Source: an uncultured Clostridium sp. (GTDB lineage Bacteria > Bacillota > Clostridia > Lachnospirales > Lachnospiraceae). Taken from it: 57,578 nt of DNA. The first letter of the stretch is position 1; each line of letters starts with the position of its first letter. Position numbers and translations under genes: made by a program. The notes beneath the pieces are model-generated. The model made no database searches, was not told where the DNA came from, and was given only the letters and a program-made list of their open reading frames with translations. Where the stretch lies: assembly GCA_947644195.1 (NCBI GenBank), contig CANRZB010000017.1, positions 1 through 57,578 on the forward strand. Direction: 5' to 3'. Shown one piece after another: positions 26,194-32,877 of this stretch.

Positions 26194-26244
26194 ATTGACA
26201 GCAGGAATCATTCTGTATATAATTAAACCGTCAGTTTAATTATA
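26194..26244 (+). promoter_or_regulatory. Promoter and operator of the first tetR gene
   Basis: The promoter has -35 TTGACA (26194-26199), a 17-bp spacer and -10 TATAAT (26217-26222). A perfect inverted repeat with 12-bp arms, ATATAATTAAAC (26216-26227) and GTTTAATTATAT (26233-26244), covers the -10 and the start site around a 5-bp centre. This layout fits TetR autorepression. Confidence 0.8.
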
Positions 26245-26257
26245 TCGGGAGGAATCT

Positions 26258-26905
26258 ATGGGACGGAGAAAGAAAGAGCCGAAGAGCGTGCACAGGGAAA
26301 ACATCGCATCTGCGGCTTCCATGCTGTTTATGAAAAAAGGGATTGCCTCAACTTCTATGGACGATATCGCAAAAGCAGCCGGATACAGCAAAGCAACGTT
26401 ATATGTGTATTTTGAGAACAAAGAGGAGATTGTTCGTGTTTTAGTATGGAATAGTATGAAGAAACTATCCGACTACCTATCTTCTGCACTGGTACAGCAG
26501 GAAACTACCAGAGCCAAATATGATTGCATCTGCTGTGGACTGGTCCGTTACCAAGAAGAATTTCCTTTTTATTTTAACATGGTGTTGGATCACATCAATA
26601 TAGATTTTGAAAGCCATGGTGATCTGCCAGAAGAAAAACAAACCTATCAAATGGGGGAAGACATCAATGAAAAAATAAAAGAATTCTTAATCTCTGGCAT
26701 GAAAAAAGGCGATTTACGCAATGATTTGGATATGCTACCTACCATTTTTAGCTTTTGGGGTATGCTTTCCGGTATGATTCAACTTGCTGCAAACAAAGAA
26801 GAATACATTAATTGTTCCATGGGATTATCGAAAAAAGCGTTTTTGGAGTATGGATTTTCTATGTTATACGATTCGATTGCAACGGGGAGAGATGATGATG
26901 AATGA
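26258..26905 (+). CDS. TetR/AcrR family regulator
   Basis: The 215-residue regulator has the N-terminal TetR helix-turn-helix (IASAASMLFMKKGIASTSMD, then DDIAKAAGYSKATLYVYFEN at about 37-56) and a ligand-binding helical C-terminal domain. It should repress its own operon from the palindrome at 26216-26244. GGGAGGA precedes the ATG. The flavin reductase gene overlaps its end by 8 nt, so the two are cotranslated. The inducing ligand is probably a substrate of that reductase, which is inferred. Confidence 0.92.
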   Translation: MGRRKKEPKSVHRENIASAASMLFMKKGIASTSMDDIAKAAGYSKATLYVYFENKEEIVRVLVWNSMKKLSDYLSSALVQQETTRAKYDCICCGLVRYQEEFPFYFNMVLDHINIDFESHGDLPEEKQTYQMGEDINEKIKEFLISGMKKGDLRNDLDMLPTIFSFWGMLSGMIQLAANKEEYINCSMGLSKKAFLEYGFSMLYDSIATGRDDDE

Positions 26906-27467
26906 AAAAAATGTGCTTGCGATTTTAGGAAGCCCTCATAAAAATGGAATGACGGCAGCCATGTTGGATAGGGCGGTCCGAACAGCAGAGCAGGCAGGCT
27001 ATCATGTGACAAAAATCAATCTATATGATAAGGAACTTTCTTTCTGCACCGGTTGCTGGGCTTGCATGAATACGCAAGTTTGTGTGCAAAAAGATGACAT
27101 CCAGGAAATAGTAGATCTATTGCGAAAGAGTCAGCTTGTTATTTTGGCTGCTCCGGTGTATTGGGCAAATGTTCCTGCTCCGGTCAAAAATTTGTTTGAT
27201 CGATTATTAGGAACTGCAATGGAAGAAACAAATACATTTCCCAAACCGCGATTGCAGGGGAAACGGTATCTGCTTTTGACTTCTTGTAACACGCCGGCTC
27301 CTTTTTCCTGGATATTTGGACAGAGCAGAGGGGCAATCCGCAACATGGACGAAATTTTTAAGACAGCGGGAATGAAACCAATTGGTAAAGTGGTATGTGC
27401 AAATGCAAAGAATAGAACAGAACTTCCGAAACAGGTAGCAAAAAAGATTGAAAGATGTCTCAAATAA
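26898..27467 (+). CDS. Flavodoxin-fold NAD(P)H-dependent oxidoreductase
   Basis: The 189-residue protein belongs to the FMN_red group of flavin reductases that reduce quinones, nitro- or azo-compounds. It shows the FMN phosphate loop LGSPHKNGMT, the FCTGCWACMNTQVC segment with paired cysteines, and the APVYWANVPAPVKNLFDR motif. Three ATGs are adjacent; the third (26898) lies 6 nt from GGGGAGAG and is preferred. It overlaps tetR by 8 nt. A detoxifying role under TetR control is the likeliest reading. Confidence 0.88.
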   Translation: MNEKNVLAILGSPHKNGMTAAMLDRAVRTAEQAGYHVTKINLYDKELSFCTGCWACMNTQVCVQKDDIQEIVDLLRKSQLVILAAPVYWANVPAPVKNLFDRLLGTAMEETNTFPKPRLQGKRYLLLTSCNTPAPFSWIFGQSRGAIRNMDEIFKTAGMKPIGKVVCANAKNRTELPKQVAKKIERCLK

Positions 27468-27493
27468 AGGATTTGGCGCAATGAAGATTAGGT

Positions 27494-27540
27494 CAACCAG
27501 CCGTGGAATCCCGCAAATTCTACAGTTGGTTCCTTTTTTT
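27494..27540 (+). terminator. Probable terminator of the tetR-reductase operon
   Basis: GTGGAAT (27503-27509) pairs with ATTCTAC (27517-27523), with one G-U, and AACCA (27495-27499) pairs with TGGTT near 27527-27531. A T7 run follows at 27534-27540. The internal loop lowers strength, but position 27 nt after the reductase stop supports it. Confidence 0.55.
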
Positions 27541-27581
27541 CATTGTTCTGGTAATGTATGATGGCAGCAAGGAGGTACGAA

Positions 27582-28052
27582 ATGGATCAAGAAAAAATAG
27601 GAAAATTTATTTCTCTGTGTCGGAAGGAGAAAAACCTGACACAAGTGCAGCTTGCAGAAAAATTGAATATTACCAATCGAGCCGTATCTAAATGGGAAAC
27701 CGGAAAGAGTTGTCCAGATGTCTCTCTTATGCTGGAATTATGTGATATTTTGGGTATTACCGTGAATGAACTGCTCTCTGGAGAAAGGATTACTATGGAA
27801 CATTATCAGGAGAAAGCGGAGGAAAATCTGATGGAATTTCAGTATCGGCAAGAGAATGCAAAAAAGTGGCTAACGAGAATTCAATTAATCTGGTTGGCAA
27901 TCGCATTGCTTCTTATTCCTGTGCATTTTGCAATTAACTATTATTATCCGGAAAATCAGGGGACGGGAGTGGGGCTTCTATTGATTGTCATTGGTCTCAT
28001 TCTATTTGGTTCTTATTTTGCAAAATTTTTTGAAATCAGGCTCAAGCAATAA
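27582..28052 (+). CDS. XRE-family regulator with membrane-bound C terminus
   Basis: The 156-residue protein carries an N-terminal Cro/CI helix-turn-helix (RKEKNLTQVQLAEKLNITNR, then AVSKWETGKSCPDVSLMLEL) and two hydrophobic helices at about 108-127 and 133-152. Such membrane-tethered XRE proteins are common in Firmicutes and may sense the envelope. The frame is open from 27558, but AAGGAGG lies just before the ATG at 27582. It stands alone between the reductase operon and a convergent MFS gene. Confidence 0.85.
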   Translation: MDQEKIGKFISLCRKEKNLTQVQLAEKLNITNRAVSKWETGKSCPDVSLMLELCDILGITVNELLSGERITMEHYQEKAEENLMEFQYRQENAKKWLTRIQLIWLAIALLLIPVHFAINYYYPENQGTGVGLLLIVIGLILFGSYFAKFFEIRLKQ

Positions 28053-28067
28053 TTTAAGTTTTTTTGG

Positions 28068-28107
28068 TACAAACGGGAATGAGAAATCAGTGTCATTCCC
28101 GTTTGTA
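28068..28107. other. Strong hairpin between convergent genes
   Basis: A 15-bp perfect stem pairs 28068-28082 with 28093-28107 around a 10-nt loop. It overlaps the stop codon of the MFS gene on the - strand. Neither strand shows a proper U-run after the stem, so efficient intrinsic termination is uncertain. It may protect both transcript ends. Confidence 0.6.
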
Positions 28108-29352
28108 TATTCTATCCTGCTCGTTTTCCAATGATTGAAAGAATCTTGTGGAACATAGTCCGATGGCGCCGATGATCAAACTGGTGGGAAGGAACACTAG
28201 GGATACCCTATTGTGAAATTGATCCAAGAAAAAGCCATACACAATCTGTCCAATTGGTTGGACACATAAGGAAAGTGCAGAGGAATATGCCATAATTTTT
28301 CCAAGGTAATGTTCTGGGGTTCTCTGTTGTATGAGAGAAACCGCAAAAATTGAAAAAATACTGATGGCAGCCTGCATACCACTAAATGAGAGTATGGTAA
28401 TTATATATTTAAATAGAGGGTGTAGGGGAAATAGGAAAGCAATGCCGGTCGGTATGAGAAAGATCCCCAGGGAAGCGAGAAGAAATGACAATCTATGTAT
28501 TTTGAATTTCTCTGCCATCAGTCCTGCAGCAACACTTCCTATTATTGTTGCTATCGCTAAAACACTTTCTGCAGCACCATAATATTTTGCGTTTAGCCCC
28601 AGAATGGTACGCACCAGATAGGGCAAACCGACCATGAGAACACCCAGGACAAAAAAACGGGAAAGTGCCGTTAAAATCAACATATTTCGGATACTAACCT
28701 GTTCTTTCATCATGTACCGCATACTGGACTGAACATCTTGTTTGATCATGGACCATAGATTTCCCTGGCGTTGCACATGGTTTTCTTTTAACTGGATGAA
28801 ACATTCCAGTAAGGCAGTCAAAAAGAAACAAAGGATACTTGCAGCCATAACGGGTTTCAGACCAAACATGGCATAGAATACGCCGCCTAACATGGGGGCG
28901 ATCAGATAGGAGAGGGAAGCCACTTGGTTTACGACTGCATTTCCTTTCATGATATTATCGCCCTGTAACATCGTTGGAATACAAGCCTGGACGGTAGGTG
29001 TCTCAAAGGCGCCTAACACGGAAAGCAGGATCATAAGTATACTGATCACAGCGAGATCATTTTTTGCAGACATAGAAAGCACTGCGCAAAATACGGAAAT
29101 ACCCGTTAACGTATCTAATGTGACCATAATATTTCGTTTGCTTATCCGATCGGCAAGGATTCCTCCCAGTGGAGACAGGAGAATGGTAGGGATGGTTGCG
29201 GCAGACAATATTCCTGCAAAGATAGTGGCAGAACCGGTTTTTTCCAATACATACATAGACAGGGCAAGCTTTAAGATGAAATTTCCAAACAGAGACGTGA
29301 GCTGGCCTAAAATGAGAAGCAGGAAATTTCTGGTAAACAATGTTTGTGTCAT
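28093..29352 (-). CDS. MFS transporter, multidrug-efflux type
   Basis: The 419-residue protein has about 12 membrane helices. After the first pair of helices comes the MFS loop motif GGILADRISKRN, and the N terminus (FTRNFLLLILGQLTSLFGNF) is like macrolide/multidrug exporters of the MefA/DHA3 group. It would export a small toxic compound by proton antiport. It is the second gene of a - strand operon, 14 nt after a tetR gene whose product probably controls it. The substrate is unknown. Confidence 0.9.
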   Translation of the reverse strand: MTQTLFTRNFLLLILGQLTSLFGNFILKLALSMYVLEKTGSATIFAGILSAATIPTILLSPLGGILADRISKRNIMVTLDTLTGISVFCAVLSMSAKNDLAVISILMILLSVLGAFETPTVQACIPTMLQGDNIMKGNAVVNQVASLSYLIAPMLGGVFYAMFGLKPVMAASILCFFLTALLECFIQLKENHVQRQGNLWSMIKQDVQSSMRYMMKEQVSIRNMLILTALSRFFVLGVLMVGLPYLVRTILGLNAKYYGAAESVLAIATIIGSVAAGLMAEKFKIHRLSFLLASLGIFLIPTGIAFLFPLHPLFKYIITILSFSGMQAAISIFSIFAVSLIQQRTPEHYLGKIMAYSSALSLCVQPIGQIVYGFFLDQFHNRVSLVFLPTSLIIGAIGLCSTRFFQSLENEQDRIYKRE

Positions 29353-29366
29353 GGCGTATCTCCTCC

Positions 29367-30008
29367 TTATTTTGAAAGATCCGAAATTACTGTTTCGGTA
29401 AAAGATGTAATTTCATCATCAAAAATTGGTAATCCCATATGCGTCAGAACTTCTACGACAAAATGATATTTATGTTGCAGTTCTTCCTCCGTGGCAGGGA
29501 ATACAGATGGAATGAGCCAAAAATTTATTAGTGGAAGAAGTTCGGCCAGTTCCCTGGCATATTCCGTTTGAATAGAACCGTCCTGTTTCCCCTCCTCAAT
29601 GAGTTCTAACCATAGAGGTGTCAGGATTCGTCGGTTTTCTCGAATCGCCGATGCTAAAATATGCGGATCTCTTAGAATGGAGACTGCCTGTGCATTGATT
29701 TGATTCCGCTCTGCATCGGATTGATTCTGTTGCAGTAATGCCTTGATTTTTTGTAAACCGTTTAGATCCTTCCGTTCCCGGATGGTCTCAAAAGGGTTGT
29801 TCTCAAAAAACAGTTGATTTCCTAAAGCATACATTACCTCTTCTTTGCTCTGGAAAAAGCGGTAAAACATCCCTTTTGCTCCGCCTGCCAGATGCATAAT
29901 ATCCAAAATGGAAGTTTCCTCGTAGCCTTGGGAGATAAATAATTCCTGTGCAGCGTTAAGAATCTCTCGTTTCCATTCTTCCGGTGTTTTTTTAACAGGT
30001 CTTGCCAT
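29367..30008 (-). CDS. TetR family regulator of the MFS exporter
   Basis: The 213-residue protein has the TetR DNA-binding domain (ILNAAQELFISQGYEETSIL, then DIMHLAGGAKGMFYRFFQSK) and a helical ligand domain with a C terminus typical of the subgroup. It is the first gene of the operon with the MFS exporter. Its promoter carries a 12-bp-arm palindrome at 30027-30051, directly over the transcription start, so autorepression is likely. The start codon follows AAGGAGAG. Confidence 0.92.
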   Translation of the reverse strand: MARPVKKTPEEWKREILNAAQELFISQGYEETSILDIMHLAGGAKGMFYRFFQSKEEVMYALGNQLFFENNPFETIRERKDLNGLQKIKALLQQNQSDAERNQINAQAVSILRDPHILASAIRENRRILTPLWLELIEEGKQDGSIQTEYARELAELLPLINFWLIPSVFPATEEELQHKYHFVVEVLTHMGLPIFDDEITSFTETVISDLSK

Positions 30009-30026
30009 TAGAATCCTCTCCTTACT

Positions 30027-30080
30027 AGTTATTGACCTAAGGTCAATAACTATTGTACTAACTTTTTCAGAAGATTACAA
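30027..30080 (-). promoter_or_regulatory. Promoter and operator of tetR-MFS
   Basis: Read on the - strand, -35 TTGTAA (30080-30075), a 17-bp spacer and -10 TACAAT (30057-30052) form a sigma-A promoter. A perfect palindrome with 12-bp arms (AGTTATTGACCT, 30027-30038; AGGTCAATAACT, 30040-30051) and a 1-bp centre starts just after the -10, so a bound dimer would cover the start site. Confidence 0.8.
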
Positions 30081-30147
30081 GAACTTTTTTAAAAAAGATA
30101 GTAGAAATTGATTGTGAAAAAACATGGAACAAAGACCATCGCAGAAG

Positions 30148-30426
30148 TTACCGTGGTTTCATGATCCAACGGTTGTCATAGGGAAAAAAGGTCAGATTAA
30201 TTTCTGTCAGATGTCCATCCAGAGCAGCGGTACATTCATACCGGATCATTCGAGTCATTTTCTCACAAAAATGAACAGAGTGAATTCGGATGACTTGATC
30301 GGCATATTGGAAGTAGAGTGGCTGCACACCGCCTTTGGTACTGAAGGAGGCGATCACAGGTACGATATAATTTGGATCCTGATCCAGGTTGGTATCCGGA
30401 TCTGTCGGTGGGGCATAAAATGACAT
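30148..30426 (-). CDS. Small conserved-looking hypothetical protein
   Basis: The 92-residue protein begins MSFYAPPTDPDTNLDQDPNY and has a beta-rich look (VPVIASFSTKGGVQPLYFQY ... FCEKMTRMIRYECTA ... EINLTFFPYDNRWIM). AGGAGG lies 8 nt before the ATG at 30426, which is better than any start in the longer frame reaching 30615. Similar short proteins occur in clostridia without a known role. No membrane helix or signal peptide is seen. Confidence 0.6.
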   Translation of the reverse strand: MSFYAPPTDPDTNLDQDPNYIVPVIASFSTKGGVQPLYFQYADQVIRIHSVHFCEKMTRMIRYECTAALDGHLTEINLTFFPYDNRWIMKPR

Positions 30427-31017
30427 GAAAATTTCCTCCTTTCTGAAGTTCGAGACCAGTAAGTGATTCGCAGTTTGACTTACCGTATCTTCGTTATAAA
30501 TATCAATGTAATGGCAAATGATTGTCACATCATAAAACAAAATGAGTCTGTGATAATTGGTATTATAAAAACAAATGTTCGATATATCAATGCTCAAAAT
30601 CTGGAAATCAGGCATGAAAAAATCGACAGTTGTTAGAAAAACTGCCGATTGGTCTTAAGAACTGGTCATTTGGATTTTGGAGAGATATGGGTGGCATTTA
30701 CGTTTCCACATCTGGAGTATCGTTTTCCTGACAACGAAAAGTACACGGAAATCAATTAAAATGGATTTCCATGCTTAAAATGTAATTAAACTTGCACCTG
30801 AAATTCATTTCATGATATGATAGCATTATTATGAAAGTGAAAGAGAGATCAAGGTTTTAATCAATATCATGGATGTCTCTCAAAAAATGGAAAGGAGAAG
30901 AAATAAACACAAGATTTGCTCATATAAAAGCAAATGTTTCAAACTTACAACTCACATTAGAAACAAGTTAATATCCAAGTTAATATTAAGGGCAAACAAA
31001 TCGAAAGGGGTTATTGC
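30427..31017. other. 591-nt intergenic region with hairpins, no clear gene
   Basis: The stretch is AT-rich. It contains an imperfect stem at about 30627-30653 (ATCG, CAGTT / AACTG, CGAT), and a perfect 7-bp stem ATTTGCT/AGCAAAT at 30914-30935. One 44-codon frame (ATG 30887) overlaps the next start codon as ATGA, but its AAAGGAG lies inside the frame and its product is a featureless basic peptide, so it is not called as a gene. The promoter of the lipoprotein gene lies at 30792-30821. Confidence 0.45.
30792..30821 (+). promoter_or_regulatory. Likely promoter of the lipoprotein gene
   Basis: -35 TTGCAC (30792-30797), an 18-bp spacer and -10 TATGAT (30816-30821). It implies a leader of about 190 nt, unusually long for this window and able to fold. 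Confidence 0.4.
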
Positions 31018-32043
31018 ATGAAAAAAAGCAGAACAGTAGTTTTAGGATTATTATGTATTATGACATTTATTTTAGTAGGTTGTGTGCGTATTGAATCCTC
31101 GTTTGTTGTCAATCAGGACAATACGGTTACCGTTGGTGTGGAACAGGCATATCATAAAGGAAAAACAGATGCCAGACTGAGTGAAGAGGAAGGGGTGGGA
31201 CCACAGGAAATCGAAGAAATGATGTCAGATTTTGAGGTAAAAACCATCCAGGGAGAAGAATATTATAGCATACAGGAAAGTCAGGTATTGACAGAGCAGG
31301 AATTAAAAGAAAATTATCCCAATTACATTATTAACAAAGACAAATTTTATGCCTATGCTGCAACAGAAGAGGAGCCCGCAGCAGGAGAGGATATTATTTC
31401 TTCTCTGATGGAAATGGGATTATCCCCAGAAGATTTAGAGCATCTCGCCATTCGGATCAAATTGCCATCTGAAGTGGTAAAGACAAATGGTATCTTACAA
31501 GAGGATAAACAGACCGTGGTATGGGATTTGACATCCAGACTTTTCTCAGAAACAGATAATACGGATCAGGAATTATATGCTTATACCGCAAATGATCCCG
31601 GAGATCCTGCGGCAGATCGTCTGACCGTAGAAAAGCAGACTGCGGACCCTTTTGCCAGCTATCATCCAGGAAATCAATCTCCAGTTCCTAGTACCGTTCC
31701 GTCTGTACAACCGACGGAAAAACCAGTGTTACCTTCATCAACGCCACCGGCGCAAAAAAATAAAGTAACACCGGACAAGGGAAAGAAAGCAGACCGCCAG
31801 CCACCGGTTATCAAAGGGGTCAAGAAGAATAAGAGTTATAAGAAACCTGTGACAATCTATGTAAAAGATAATAAGAAAATAAAAAAGGTTACATTAAATG
31901 GAAAAAAGGTAATGTTAAAGAAGATTTCCCAAGGAAAATATCAAGGATATTATAAATTTGTTGTTAAGAAAAAGGGAAGTTATAAAGTTAGTGCTTTTGA
32001 TACTTCTGGAAATAAGAAAACAATAAAATTTCGGGTAAAATAG
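31018..32043 (+). CDS. Lipoprotein with LppM-like N part and basic Ig-like C-terminal domain
   Basis: The 341-residue protein has a signal peptide ending in a lipobox (LVGC, Cys22), so it should be anchored outside the membrane. The mature N part (RIESSFVVNQDNTVTVGVEQ) recalls LppM-type domains. A Pro/Ser/Thr-rich linker (about 217-255) leads to a very basic C-terminal domain (from about 258) with the pattern of bacterial Ig-like repeats (PPVIKGVKKN, then VTIYVKDN and YKVSAFDTSGNKK). The lysine-rich end may bind teichoic acids or peptidoglycan, which is an inference. Function unknown. A strong terminator follows. Confidence 0.75.
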   Translation: MKKSRTVVLGLLCIMTFILVGCVRIESSFVVNQDNTVTVGVEQAYHKGKTDARLSEEEGVGPQEIEEMMSDFEVKTIQGEEYYSIQESQVLTEQELKENYPNYIINKDKFYAYAATEEEPAAGEDIISSLMEMGLSPEDLEHLAIRIKLPSEVVKTNGILQEDKQTVVWDLTSRLFSETDNTDQELYAYTANDPGDPAADRLTVEKQTADPFASYHPGNQSPVPSTVPSVQPTEKPVLPSSTPPAQKNKVTPDKGKKADRQPPVIKGVKKNKSYKKPVTIYVKDNKKIKKVTLNGKKVMLKKISQGKYQGYYKFVVKKKGSYKVSAFDTSGNKKTIKFRVK

Positions 32044-32066
32044 TAGGAAACGTTGTTATGGCAGCG

Positions 32067-32129
32067 GCCGCTTTATGAAAGTAGATGTATCGTGTAAAAC
32101 GATTTAACTTTCATAAAGCGGCTTTTTTT
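32067..32129 (+). terminator. Strong rho-independent terminator
   Basis: A 16-bp perfect stem pairs 32067-32082 with 32107-32122, has an inner ATCGT/ACGAT stem in the loop, and is followed by T7 (32123-32129). It ends the lipoprotein transcript. Confidence 0.93.
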
Positions 32130-32160
32130 GAAAAAAAAACGAAAATTTGTTCGACTCCTA

Positions 32161-32209
32161 TTGACAAACATCTGTTCGTGATGTATGATAGTTGTAGAAC
32201 AAGTGTTCC
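32161..32209 (+). promoter_or_regulatory. Promoter with two LexA-box-like sites
   Basis: -35 TTGACA (32161-32166), a 17-bp spacer and -10 TATGAT (32184-32189). AGAACAAGTGTTCC (32196-32209) matches 13 of 14 positions of the Gram-positive SOS box CGAACRNRYGTTYC, and CAAACATCTGTTCG (32165-32178) matches 11. The first box fills the spacer and the second covers the start site, which is how LexA represses SOS genes. Confidence 0.8.
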
Positions 32210-32240
32210 GAACGTATATTTTGCATAGGAGGAGACAGCT

Positions 32241-32570
32241 ATGATGAAAAGAACCCTATCCCTACCCCAAATTTTAGTTTTTTCCTTTCTGTTGATTTTG
32301 CTTTTATTTGCTCTAATAAAAAGCCCTTTGTTTGCGTTTTCCCATGCACAGGCAGCGATTGACGAAAGCAGGATTCAGTATCTATCAGTACCGATTGTTG
32401 CGGAGGATACTTTGTCTGGCATAGCGTTAGAATATTATTCTGATGAATTCGGATCTATGGATCAATATATTTCAAAAATCAAAGAATATAATTCTCTGAC
32501 TTCAGATGCGATTTATGCAGGGAATTATTTGATTATTCCTATTTATGCAGCATCTGACGATGTATCATAG
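32241..32570 (+). CDS. YneA-like SOS cell-division inhibitor (LysM protein)
   Basis: The 109-residue protein has an N-terminal membrane helix (about 12-32) and an extracytoplasmic LysM-type segment (VPIVAEDTLSGIALEYYSDE, then IYAGNYLIIPIYA). This architecture, with LexA-like boxes in the promoter, matches YneA, which delays septum formation during DNA damage in Bacillus. AGGAGGAGA precedes the ATG. Unlike in Bacillus it is not next to lexA. The gene symbol is withheld because homology was judged by architecture, not by alignment. Confidence 0.8.
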   Translation: MMKRTLSLPQILVFSFLLILLLFALIKSPLFAFSHAQAAIDESRIQYLSVPIVAEDTLSGIALEYYSDEFGSMDQYISKIKEYNSLTSDAIYAGNYLIIPIYAASDDVS

Positions 32571-32602
32571 TGATAAAAAACCACTAAAATTATAAAAAGA
32601 GA

Positions 32603-32636
32603 AACGATGTCGGATTGACTAGCCGAACATTTGCGA
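32603..32636 (+). pseudogene. Fragment duplicated from the amidase gene
   Basis: This 34-nt stretch matches 34411-34444 in the downstream amidase gene at 31 of 34 positions, in the same orientation. It lies in the 307-nt gap between the LysM gene and the amidase gene, outside any real frame. It looks like a leftover of a second amidase copy or a duplication by recombination. Nothing else in the gap (32571-32877) was recognised except the amidase promoter. Confidence 0.6.
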
Positions 32637-32805
32637 TCATGATGGAAGCTGATGCAATGAACCATTTTGCATTTCAAAAAGATTTCGTTTTTAGAATATT
32701 TCTGCGAAATCTCATTTCTGACAAATAAGGATCGTTTTATAAAAACATTTCTAATCCTATTGGAAAAACATTCCGGTTACCTGATGATTTTATTCGAATT
32801 TTGCC

Positions 32806-32834
32806 TTGTTTTTGGACGAACTCATTGTTATGAT
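32806..32834 (+). promoter_or_regulatory. Possible promoter of the amidase gene
   Basis: -35 TTGTTT (32806-32811), a 17-bp spacer and -10 TATGAT (32829-32834), about 40 nt before the start codon. Confidence 0.4.
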
Positions 32835-32877
32835 AGATATTGTTTGATGATACTATATGACAAGGGAGTTGTTTTCA

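Noticed and set aside
30887-31021. 44-codon basic peptide overlapping the lipoprotein start as ATGA
   Set aside because: The only ribosome-site-like sequence lies inside the frame. The product looks random. It could still be a leader peptide, but evidence is too thin.
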